From an uncultured Collinsella sp. (GTDB lineage Bacteria > Actinomycetota > Coriobacteriia > Coriobacteriales > Coriobacteriaceae), in assembly GCA_937997605.1 (NCBI GenBank), contig CALLFD010000366.1:1-36655 (forward strand): a DNA stretch of 36,655 bases, given 5' to 3'. The notes beneath the pieces are model-generated. The model made no database searches. It had not been told where the DNA came from and saw only the letters and a list, made by a program, of their open reading frames with translations. This document shows positions 13,884 to 20,546 of the stretch, piece by piece (the first letter of the stretch is position 1; every line of letters begins with the position of its first letter). Made by a program: the position numbers and the translations under genes.

Positions 13884-14576
13884 ATGGAACAGCACCAGCA
13901 TTATCAGAGCCTGCAAGACCAGGCGTACAACGCACTGCGCTCCAAGATCATCTATGCCGAGCTCAGACCCGGCACGCGCCTTTCGGCGATTGGTCTGGAA
14001 AAGGAGACGGGAATCGGGCGCACGCCCATTCGCGAGTCCTTTGTGCGCCTGCGTGAGCAGGAGCTGGTGGAAACGCGCCCCAAAAGCGGCACCTACGTCT
14101 CTAAGATCAGCATGGAACGCGCCGAAAACGCCTGCTTCTTGCGTGAGAAACTCGAGAGAAGCGTGCTCATTAAATGCTGCTCGGCCGCCACGCCCGAGCA
14201 AAAGCATCGGCTCGAGCAGATTCTTGCCGAGTCCGAGTCGCTCGACCATAGCGAAACGCGTCGCTTTTTCGATCTGGACAACCTGTTCCATGAGACGTGT
14301 TTTGAGATTGCCGGCCGTCACATGTTGTGGGATTGGATGAAGAGCGTCAACACACATTTTGAGCGGTATAACTGGCTGCGTATGGTGTCGCAGGATCTGG
14401 ATTGGGAGCCGATTCGTCGGCAGCATCGCCGGATTCTCGAGGCCATTAAGAGGGGCGATACCGATGCGGCGAGCTATCTGGCAGAGACGCACTTGCACCT
14501 GATGCCCGAGGAGCAGGGCCCGGTTATCGCCTTGCATCCCGACTATTTTGAGCTGTCCAAAGACTCGGCCATCTAA
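13884..14576 (+). CDS. GntR-family (FCD) transcriptional regulator
   Basis: 230 aa. The winged helix is about residues 9-75 (KIIYAELRPGTRLSAIGLEKETGIGRTPIRESFVRLREQELVETRPKSGTYV). The FCD domain is about 85-210, with the metal-binding set visible as Asp132, His136, His181 and His203. ATG 13884 follows CGAGGG. It lies between the YczE-type gene and the kinase-aldolase operon and is bracketed by two copies of the AGTTGCGGTG palindrome. It is not closely similar to the GntR at 1824-2516 beyond the shared fold. Target genes and ligand are unknown; a sugar acid is a fair guess from context. Confidence 0.9.
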   Translation: MEQHQHYQSLQDQAYNALRSKIIYAELRPGTRLSAIGLEKETGIGRTPIRESFVRLREQELVETRPKSGTYVSKISMERAENACFLREKLERSVLIKCCSAATPEQKHRLEQILAESESLDHSETRRFFDLDNLFHETCFEIAGRHMLWDWMKSVNTHFERYNWLRMVSQDLDWEPIRRQHRRILEAIKRGDTDAASYLAETHLHLMPEEQGPVIALHPDYFELSKDSAI

Positions 14577-14590
14577 TCAATCCCCATATA

Positions 14591-14657
14591 AGTTGCGGTG
14601 AAATAGGGACTGTTTTGCGGCCTAGGTGGCGCAAACAGTCCCTATTTCACCGCAACT
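14591..14657. repeat. perfect 25-bp-arm palindrome, AGTTGCGGTGAAATA family
   Basis: Arms at 14591-14615 and 14633-14657 are perfect inverted repeats opening AGTTGCGGTGAAATAGGGAC. It starts 14 bp after the GntR stop and may serve as its terminator or as a REP-like element. Confidence 0.85.
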
Positions 14658-14682
14658 GCGTTGGGGCGTAACCGGGGCACAA

Positions 14683-14754
14683 AGCTGCGGCACCGCTTGG
14701 AGGAAAAGACCGGAAGCAAGGGTCCATTCCTCCAGACGACGCCGCAGCTGTTTT
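14683..14754 (+). terminator. branched hairpin with T4 tail after the GntR gene
   Basis: Outer stem AGCTGCGGC (14683-14691) with GCCGCAGCT (14741-14749), inner stem TGGAGGA (14698-14704) with TCCTCCA (14728-14734), then GTTTT. It could terminate plus-strand transcription from the GntR gene. Confidence 0.5.
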
Positions 14755-14811
14755 GATGGCTCGGCTTTTACCGAAGTGGCTCAGTTGAGCGCGACTGCCA
14801 GCCGATTATAC

Positions 14812-14912
14812 AAAGCGGCTCGGGGGCGTGTCGCTTCCGTCACGTTCTATCAGCATACAAGACGGTTTTGGTTCTTGTTCGTGACGGAAACGGCGCGCTT
14901 CCGAGCCGCTTT
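14812..14912. repeat. 100-bp long hairpin downstream of the aldolase operon
   Basis: AAAGCGGCTCGG (14812-14823) pairs with CCGAGCCGCTTT (14901-14912), TTCCGTCACG (14835-14844) with CGTGACGGAA (14880-14889), and ACAAG with CTTGT near the tip. It separates convergent transcription units and has no coding content. Confidence 0.65.
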
Positions 14913-14946
14913 AAAAGAAAGGGGGCGAGGTCTAGGGCACGCCCCC
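14910..14946 (-). terminator. intrinsic terminator of the kdgK-eda operon
   Basis: On the minus strand a GGGGGCG/CGCCCCC stem (14940-14946 with 14921-14927) is followed by TTTCTTTTAA. It starts 22 bp after the aldolase stop. Confidence 0.8.
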
Positions 14947-14967
14947 TTTCACGATAGAGAGCTAAAC

Positions 14968-15609
14968 CTAGCCGCGGACCTTCTTGACGACGTCCATGGC
15001 CTCGCGGGCGATCTGCTCGACCTTGGAGAAGTCGCCGTCGGCAAACAGGGCCGGCTTGACCATCCAGGTGCCACCGCAGGCGATGATGGCGGAGGAGCTC
15101 AGGTACTCCTCGACGTTGGCGGTGCTCACGCCGCCGGTAGGCATAAAGCGGTGACCGACAAACGGAGCGGCGAGGGCCTTGATGGTGTTCAGGCCGCCAT
15201 ACTGGGACGCGGGGAAGAACTTGGTGACCTTGAGGCCCAGGTTCTCGGCTGCGGTGACCTCGGAGGGGGTCACGGTGCCGGGAAGGACGGGCAGCTCGAT
15301 GTCGATGCAATGCTTCACGACGTCCTCGTTGTAACCCGGGGAGACGATGAACTTGGCACCGGCGGCGCGGGCCTGCTCAACCTGCTCGACGGTCAGGACA
15401 GTGCCGGCGCCAACGCACATCTCGGGCTCGGCCTCGGCCATAGCGGCGATGCACTCGGCGGCGCAGGCGGTGCGGAAGGTGACCTCGGCGGACTTCATGC
15501 CAGCTGCCATAAGAGCGTGGGCGAGCGGGGCGGCGTCCTCGACCTTGTCGAGCACAACGACCGGCACGATGCCCAGGGACTCAAGCGTGGTGTAGAACTG
15601 TTCGAACAT
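14968..15609 (-). CDS. eda: KDPG/KHG aldolase
   Basis: 213 aa, the usual Eda length. It splits 2-keto-3-deoxy-6-phosphogluconate into pyruvate and glyceraldehyde-3-phosphate through a lysine Schiff base. The motifs are clear: Glu42 and Arg46 in AEVTFRT, GAGTVLT at 67-73, the lysine Lys130 in KVTKFFPAS, and PTGGVS at 157-162. ATG 15609 follows AAAGGAACATC; an in-frame upstream ATG at 15654 lies inside the leader element and has no such site. It is second in the operon after KDG kinase. The 253-bp gap holds a GC hairpin and element E2. A terminator follows at 14910-14946. It completes the lower pathway for KDG made by the enzymes at 84-5999. Confidence 0.93.
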   Translation of the reverse strand: MFEQFYTTLESLGIVPVVVLDKVEDAAPLAHALMAAGMKSAEVTFRTACAAECIAAMAEAEPEMCVGAGTVLTVEQVEQARAAGAKFIVSPGYNEDVVKHCIDIELPVLPGTVTPSEVTAAENLGLKVTKFFPASQYGGLNTIKALAAPFVGHRFMPTGGVSTANVEEYLSSSAIIACGGTWMVKPALFADGDFSKVEQIAREAMDVVKKVRG

Positions 15610-15658
15610 GATGTTCCTTTCGATGTGTGGCGCGCATGGGCGCGTGATTACCAAATGT

Positions 15659-15789
15659 GCTGGTCAGGAGCCGATTTTGGATTGGTTATCGGAGGCACCG
15701 CTTGGGGTTCAAGCAATTCCAAAACCGGCTGCTCGACCAGTCATGTAGGGAATGCCAGGCAAAACCGGAATGGGACTGGTGGTTTTGCC
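15659..15789 (-). ncRNA. structured leader element E2, copy B (before the KDPG aldolase gene)
   Basis: Intercistronic between KDG kinase and the aldolase. Plus-strand positions: P1 CTGGTC 15660-15665 with GACCAG 15735-15740; P2 AGCCG..TTTTGGA 15669-15681 with TCCAAAA..CGGCT 15718-15730; P3 GCTTG/CAAGC 15700-15714; Pa GGCAAAACC 15758-15766 with GGTTTTGCC 15781-15789. Conserved blocks shared with copy A are GGTTATCGGAGGCAC (15684-15698), CAGTCATGTAGGGA (15738-15751) and CCGGAATGGGACT (15765-15777). Stem bases differ from copy A while pairing is kept. No U-run follows here, so control by termination is less likely than control of translation or mRNA processing. Confidence 0.65.
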
Positions 15790-15808
15790 CGGCCGGAGGA
15801 ATCGGGGA

Positions 15809-15848
15809 GCGGGCCGCAGGGGTATGGGATTGGAAAGCTGCGGCCCGC
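15809..15848 (-). promoter_or_regulatory. GC-rich intercistronic hairpin, possible E1-like copy C
   Basis: GCGGGCCGCAG (15809-15819) and CTGCGGCCCGC (15838-15848) are perfect arms. The plus-strand loop GGGTATGGGATTGG resembles the E1 loops (GGTAGGGTG). It sits 19 bp upstream of E2 copy B in the transcript, the same place E1 copy A has relative to E2 copy A (21 bp). The loop likeness is weak, so homology is uncertain. Confidence 0.4.
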
Positions 15849-15862
15849 GGAATGGAGACGGA

Positions 15863-16897
15863 CTAGCGCGCGACGCGGGTGCCACCGTCGGCGGCTGATG
15901 CTACGGCTGCGATCTCGTCTGCGGTCACCAAGTTGGAGTCGCCCTTGATGGTGAGCTTGAGGATCGAAGCCGCAATCGCGTAGTTGACGGCAGCCTGCGG
16001 ATCGAAGTCGTTGATGAGGGCGTGGACCAGGCCGGCGTTGAAAGCGTCGCCGGCGGCAACACCCTCAAGCACGTGCACATCGTGAGCAGGGGAGAACCAG
16101 TGCTCGCCGCTCTCGGCGTCATAGAGCATGCCCATCCAGATGGAGCGCTCGACGCAGGAGATGTTGCGGACGACCGAAGCGACCTTCTTGCAGCCGTACT
16201 CGGCGCAAATCTGACGGGCCATCTCGACATAGGTGTCGCGCTCCTCGATGCCGTGGGCAAGGGAGCCAGAGACGCAGGTCATACCGAGGCCGGCGGGCGC
16301 ATCCTCGTCGTTGGCGATGCAGATGTCGACGAGCGGCAGGAGTTCCCTCATGGTGGCCTGCGACTTCTCGGGCGACCACATCTTGCCGCGATAGTTCACG
16401 TCGCACACGGTGGTGATGCCCTTGGCGCGGCAGGCGGCGAGCGCATCCTTGCAGGCGGCGGCCATCTCGTCGGAGACGGCGGGGGTCACGCCGGAGAAAT
16501 AGAAGACATCGATTCCCTTGAGGATCTCGTCCCAGTCAAAGACGTCGCGCTTGGCCATGTTGATGGCAGAGTACTTGCGGTCGTAGACGCAACCGTTACC
16601 GCGCTGCGAGGCACCGACCTCAAACACATAGGAGCCAAGACGGTCGCCCTGACGCACGACGCGCGTGGTATCGACGCCGTAGGCCTTCAGCGAACGCAGG
16701 GCGCACTCGCCCAGACGGTTGGCCGGGACAACGGAGACGTAAGCGGCCTTGTCGCCCTGGTAGGCCAGGGAAAGCGCGGTGTTGGCCTCGGCGCCGCCGT
16801 AGCGGACGTCAAACTCGGTTGCCTGCTCAATACGCAGGTGGTCTTTGGGCGAGAGTCTCATCATGATCTCGCCGAAGGTAAGAACCGTTTTACCCAT
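15863..16897 (-). CDS. kdgK: 2-keto-3-deoxygluconate kinase (PfkB family)
   Basis: 344 aa. PfkB sugar-kinase signatures are RYGGAEANTALSLAYQG (about residues 32-48) and the C-terminal EGVAAGDAFNAGLVHAL with catalytic Asp284. It phosphorylates KDG to KDPG, the substrate of the next gene. ATG 16897 is preceded by AAAGGAG ten bases away; the upstream frame extension to 16960 runs into the leader hairpin and is rejected. The leader holds tandem LacI-type operators (17002-17028) and hairpin E1 (16940-16997), and the LacI gene is divergent. KDG specificity rests on the coupling with the aldolase; a fructokinase-like role is less likely. Confidence 0.9.
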   Translation of the reverse strand: MGKTVLTFGEIMMRLSPKDHLRIEQATEFDVRYGGAEANTALSLAYQGDKAAYVSVVPANRLGECALRSLKAYGVDTTRVVRQGDRLGSYVFEVGASQRGNGCVYDRKYSAINMAKRDVFDWDEILKGIDVFYFSGVTPAVSDEMAAACKDALAACRAKGITTVCDVNYRGKMWSPEKSQATMRELLPLVDICIANDEDAPAGLGMTCVSGSLAHGIEERDTYVEMARQICAEYGCKKVASVVRNISCVERSIWMGMLYDAESGEHWFSPAHDVHVLEGVAAGDAFNAGLVHALINDFDPQAAVNYAIAASILKLTIKGDSNLVTADEIAAVASAADGGTRVAR

Positions 16898-16939
16898 GGT
16901 CGCGCAGCTCCTTTTACTCGTGCGTACACCTTTGATATG

Positions 16940-16997
16940 GCGTTGGCACGCAGGTGCCAAGACGGTAGGGTGCGGCTTTGCACCTGCGTGCCAACGC
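16940..16997 (-). promoter_or_regulatory. leader hairpin E1, copy B (before KDG kinase)
   Basis: A perfect 18-bp stem (GCGTTGGCACGCAGGTGC at 16940-16957 with its complement at 16980-16997) closes a 22-nt loop with AAGACGGTAGGGTGCGGCTT on the plus strand, matching copy A in 17 of 20 bases. It lies directly downstream of the operators in the kdgK transcript. It has no U-tail. Confidence 0.65.
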
Positions 16998-17001
16998 TCG
17001 C

Positions 17002-17028
17002 CGAAATCGGTTTACGAAATCGGTTTCG
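17002..17028. promoter_or_regulatory. tandem LacI-type operators between kdgK and lacI
   Basis: CGAAATCGGTTTA (17002-17014) is directly followed by CGAAATCGGTTTCG (17015-17028), two near-identical sites 13 bp apart. A TATACT (17042-17047) lies just beyond and can serve as -10 in either direction, being part of GTATAC. The LacI regulator at 17131 is the obvious ligand-responsive repressor for these sites. Confidence 0.65.
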
Positions 17029-17130
17029 TTTCGAGTTGTAGTATACTCACCTACAGCGTTTTGCAACCGAGATTTTTAAAAAATGCCTAAAATGGCTCAG
17101 ATCGCCGACAATTGGGAAACGGGGTGCGTT

Positions 17131-18153
17131 ATGGCGCAGATGAGAATCAAGGACATTGCCGCCGAGGCGGGCGTGAGTCCGGCCACGGTCTCGCGCTACC
17201 TCAACAACCGCCCCGGGCAAATGACCGAGGAGACCCGTGCTCGCATCGCGGCAGTTATCGAGCGCACCGGCTATCGCCCACGTGCCGCCGCGCGCAATCT
17301 GCGCAGCTCGCGTACGAACCTCATCGGTGTGATTCTGGCTGACATCGCCAACCCGTTCTCGAGCGCCATGCTCGAGGGCCTTTCCGCCAGCGCCGCGGCG
17401 CGCGGCTGCTCGCTCATGACGGCCATTAGCGGCAACGACCCCGCTAAGGAAGCGGAGTCGCTCACCAGACTTATCGATGCCGGCGTGGACGGCCTGGTCG
17501 TCAACACCTGCGGAGGCAATGACGAGGCGATCGCCGCGGCAGCGGGACGTCTGCCCGTTGTGCTGCTCGACCGCGACGTTGCCGACGGCGGTGTTGACCT
17601 GGTGACATCTAACAACCGTGAGCTGGTCGCCGGCTTGGTAGATGCCTTGGCAGCTGCGGGCAGCGAGCGTCTGTGCCTGCTCACCGAGGCAAGTGACGAT
17701 AGCCCCGTGCGTCGAGAGCGCGCCGAGGCCTTTGCCGACGAGCTTTCGCGCCGCGGCCTTGCGGGCGAGGTCGTCACCCTGGCCGACGGTGGCGCCACGG
17801 GCGTCGGTCGCTTGGACGAGACCATCCGCGGCTATGCAGGCAAAAAGCTCGGCCTCATTGCCGTCAACGGCCTGGTTTTCCTGCGTCTGACCGAGGCACT
17901 GGCGCAGCTTGGTCCCTCGCTGCCGGCGGGTCTCAAGATCGCAACGTTTGACGATTACCCCTGGAATCACGTGCTCTTTGGCGGCGTGACCACGGCCGCG
18001 CAAGACACCCTTACCATCGCCGAGCGCGTGGTCGAGCGCCTGTCCGAGCGCATCGACGTTGTTACCACTACTGTGGGCGAGGCCGCAAAGCTGGCGCCCA
18101 AACGCATCGAGATCCCCGGCCACATCGAACACCGCGCATCGACCTCGCGCTAA
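17131..18153 (+). CDS. LacI-family transcriptional regulator (KdgR-like by context)
   Basis: 340 aa. The N-terminal LacI helix-turn-helix is MRIKDIAAEAGVSPATVSRYLNN (residues 4-26), followed by the hinge YRPRAAARNLRSSRTNLIGVI. The rest is a periplasmic-binding-protein-like ligand domain (about 60-335). I chose ATG 17131 because ACGGGGTGCGTT precedes it; ATG 17083 adds 16 residues ahead of a normal LacI start. It is divergent from kdgK with tandem CGAAATCGGTTTCG operators between. The same operator at 13637 suggests it also controls the YczE-type gene. KDG or KDPG is the likely inducer (inference). Confidence 0.9.
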   Translation: MAQMRIKDIAAEAGVSPATVSRYLNNRPGQMTEETRARIAAVIERTGYRPRAAARNLRSSRTNLIGVILADIANPFSSAMLEGLSASAAARGCSLMTAISGNDPAKEAESLTRLIDAGVDGLVVNTCGGNDEAIAAAAGRLPVVLLDRDVADGGVDLVTSNNRELVAGLVDALAAAGSERLCLLTEASDDSPVRRERAEAFADELSRRGLAGEVVTLADGGATGVGRLDETIRGYAGKKLGLIAVNGLVFLRLTEALAQLGPSLPAGLKIATFDDYPWNHVLFGGVTTAAQDTLTIAERVVERLSERIDVVTTTVGEAAKLAPKRIEIPGHIEHRASTSR

Positions 18154-18287
18154 CCGCTCGTTCGCAACGGCCTGTTCGCGCACGTTTTTTGAGCGCTTGA
18201 TACGCTTTAACCCTGCGGAAACATTTTTCTGCGATAGTATCTGCGATATAGACCAGTCGAAACCCGCCCGAAAGAAAGGGGAGCGAC

Positions 18288-19625
18288 ATGAACCAGCAGA
18301 ACATCGATTACGTACTTCGCTCCGTAGAGCAGCGTGACATCCGCTTTGTGCGTCTGTGGTTTGTCGACATTCTCGGCCGCCTCAAGAACTTTGCCATTAG
18401 CCCCGAGGACCTTGAGGTCGCTTTTGAGGAGGGTATTGGCTTTGACGGCTCCGCCATCGAGGGCTTTGCTACGCCCGAGGAAGCCGACATGCTCGCATTC
18501 CCCGATGCTTCGACCTTCCAGATTCTGCCGTGGCGCCCGAGCCACAACGGCGTCGCCCGCGTGTTCTGCGACGTGTGCACCCCCGACCGCAAGCCCTTCG
18601 CCGGCGATCCGCGCGATGCGTTGCGCCGCATGTTCCGCAAGGCCGAGAAGGCTGGCTACCTGCTCAACGTGGGCGCCGAGCTGGAGTATTACTACTTCCC
18701 CGACGAGCACACGCCCGAGCCGCTCGACAACGTGGGCTACTTCGATCTTTCGGTGAGCGATGCCGCTCGCGACCTGCGCCGCAACACGGTCCTCACGCTC
18801 GAGAAGATGTCCGTGCCCGTGGAGTACACCTTCCACGCCGCCGGCCGCTCGCAGCACGGCATGAGCCTGCGCCACGCCGAGGCCCTGAGCATGTCCGACG
18901 CCATCACCACGGCCAAACTCATCATTAAGCAGCAGGCCTATGAGAGCGGTTGCCACGCCTCCTTTATGCCCAAGCCGTTGGCGGGCGAGGACGGCAGCGC
19001 CATGTTTTTGCATCAGTCGCTGTTCGACCACGACGGCAACAACGTCTTTTGGGGCGAGGACGACGAGAAGTACCATCTCTCCGATATCGCCAAGCACTAT
19101 ATGGCCGGCATCTTGGCGCACGCACGCGAGATCAGCGCCATCACCAACCCCACGGTCAACTCGTACAAACGCATCACCACGGGCGGCGACTCCGTGCCAC
19201 AGTACGCCACGTGGGGCCTGCGCAACCGCGCGAGCATGGTCCGCATCCCGGTCTACAAGCCCGGCAAGCAGCTGTCCACGCGCATCGAGCTGCGCAGCCC
19301 CGACCCCATGGCCAATCCGTACCTGGTCAACGCCGTCACGCTGGCGGCTGGTCTGGACGGCATCGAGCACAAGCTGGAGCTCCCGCCCGAGGCAACGGCC
19401 GAGACGCTCAAGCTTACCGACCGTCAGATGGTCGAGGCCGGCTACACGCCGCTGCCGCGTTCGCTCAAAGAGGCGCTCGACGTGTTTGAGGACTCGCAGT
19501 TTATGAAGGATGCCCTCGGCGAGCACATCCACAGCTTCTTCCTCAAAAAGAAGCGCGACGAGTGGCATAAGTTTGAGTCCACGATCACCGAGTGGGAGAT
19601 CAAGCACTACCTGGCGAACTCCTAA
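18288..19625 (+). CDS. glnA: glutamine synthetase, type I (alpha-like)
   Basis: 445 aa, the length of GSI-alpha enzymes. It makes glutamine from glutamate, ammonia and ATP. Seen motifs are FVDILGRLKNFAISPEDLE, the beta-grasp signature GFDGSAIEGF (about 48-57), the ATP-binding region KPLAGEDGSAMFLHQSLFD, NPTVNSYKRI and RNRASMVRIP with RIELRSPDPMANPYL. The NLYDLP adenylylation site of GSI-beta enzymes is absent, so feedback or protein regulation is expected instead. AAAGGGGAGCGAC precedes ATG 18288. The atypical OmpR-type regulator gene follows 50 bp downstream. Confidence 0.95.
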   Translation: MNQQNIDYVLRSVEQRDIRFVRLWFVDILGRLKNFAISPEDLEVAFEEGIGFDGSAIEGFATPEEADMLAFPDASTFQILPWRPSHNGVARVFCDVCTPDRKPFAGDPRDALRRMFRKAEKAGYLLNVGAELEYYYFPDEHTPEPLDNVGYFDLSVSDAARDLRRNTVLTLEKMSVPVEYTFHAAGRSQHGMSLRHAEALSMSDAITTAKLIIKQQAYESGCHASFMPKPLAGEDGSAMFLHQSLFDHDGNNVFWGEDDEKYHLSDIAKHYMAGILAHAREISAITNPTVNSYKRITTGGDSVPQYATWGLRNRASMVRIPVYKPGKQLSTRIELRSPDPMANPYLVNAVTLAAGLDGIEHKLELPPEATAETLKLTDRQMVEAGYTPLPRSLKEALDVFEDSQFMKDALGEHIHSFFLKKKRDEWHKFESTITEWEIKHYLANS

Positions 19626-19675
19626 TCGCGCTGGCTTGTTCCAGTACGATTGAGCTCATTTCTTTGGAGGCCGAT

Positions 19676-20338
19676 ATGTCCGAAAAGAGTGCCCTGTTCA
19701 TGGCGCGCACGACGCGCTTCCACGAGTTTGCCCGCAGCTTGACGACCACCCTGGGTGTCGAGGTGAGCCTGGCCACCCCCGATTCGCCGACTGCGGCGCA
19801 CGACTTTGACCTGCTGATCCTCGATTCCGACGGCATCCGCAGCGACCGCATCGATCAGATTGCCAAATGGCTCGACGATCGCGGCGGCGTCCCCATGCTG
19901 GTGATCGTCGACGATGAGGCGCTCGGCACCCTGCGTCTGCCGAACCACGCGCATGCCGACTTTGTATGTCCCACGGCGACACCCAACGAGCTCAAGGCTC
20001 GCGCGCAGCGCCTGATGGGCGAGGAGGAGACCGTCGCCGCCGACGATGTGCTCAACATCGATAACCTCGAGATCAACCTGGCCACCTACCAGGTGACGCT
20101 CGATAACGAGCCCATCGACCTGACGCTGATGGAGTACTCGCTGCTGAGCTTTTTGGCGACGCATCCCAACCGCGCCTACAGCCGCGAAGTGCTGCTGCAC
20201 CGCGTGTGGGGCTTTGAGTACTGCGGCGGCACGCGCACCGTCGACGTGCACATCCGACGCATCCGCTCCAAGGTGGGCCCGCAGATCGCGGCACACATCA
20301 CCACCGTCCGCGGCGTGGGCTATCTGTTTAAGGACTAG
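19676..20338 (+). CDS. atypical OmpR/PhoB-type response regulator, GlnR-like
   Basis: 220 aa from ATG 19676, behind TTTGGAGGCCGAT; a frame-open ATG at 19592 lies inside glnA and is rejected. The C-terminal OmpR-type winged helix is about residues 125-219 (LTLMEYSLLSFLATHPNRAYSREVLLHRVWGFEY ... RTVDVHIRRIRSKVG ... TTVRGVGYLF). The N-terminal receiver-like domain keeps an Asp after the third strand (LLILDSDG) but lacks the acidic pair at its start (ALFMARTTRF) and the conserved Lys (VCPTAT). It probably works without phosphorylation, like actinobacterial GlnR. Position right after glnA and the receiver type support a nitrogen-control role (inference). Confidence 0.88.
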   Translation: MSEKSALFMARTTRFHEFARSLTTTLGVEVSLATPDSPTAAHDFDLLILDSDGIRSDRIDQIAKWLDDRGGVPMLVIVDDEALGTLRLPNHAHADFVCPTATPNELKARAQRLMGEEETVAADDVLNIDNLEINLATYQVTLDNEPIDLTLMEYSLLSFLATHPNRAYSREVLLHRVWGFEYCGGTRTVDVHIRRIRSKVGPQIAAHITTVRGVGYLFKD

Positions 20339-20342
20339 ATTT

Positions 20343-20379
20343 CCACCACAAAGGAGACAGGCACTTTTGTGGTGGTTTT
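20343..20379. repeat. REP-like palindrome CCACCACAAA...TTTGTGGTGG
   Basis: Arms CCACCACAAA and TTTGTGGTGG around a GGAGACAGGCAC centre, followed by TTTT. It begins 4 bp after the regulator stop and could terminate it. Relatives are at 30302, 31886 and 32848. Confidence 0.8.
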
Positions 20380-20493
20380 GACACAGGCGCGGGTTCCCCT
20401 CGAATCTGCAACAGAACTTAAGCCTTCCTAAAAGATTGCGTTCTCATACACGTTCGCCCGCATATTGGGGTACAACTCAACGTGAACAATGAT

Positions 20494-20527
20494 GGCCCGC
20501 CACATGTTTGGCGGGCCTTTGGTTATT
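20494..20527 (+). terminator. hairpin with T-rich tail just before htrA
   Basis: GGCCCGCCA (20494-20502) pairs with TGGCGGGCC (20509-20517), followed by TTTGGTTATT. It lies 20-50 bp before the htrA start, so it may be a terminator of upstream reading or an attenuator in the htrA leader. Confidence 0.6.
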
Positions 20528-20546
20528 TGACGAAAGGATCGCAGCT

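Noticed and set aside
14683..14754. third copy of E2, because GGCACCGCTTGG also occurs at 14689-14700
   Set aside because: A 12-base match is expected by chance several times in a window of this size; the other two conserved blocks are absent.
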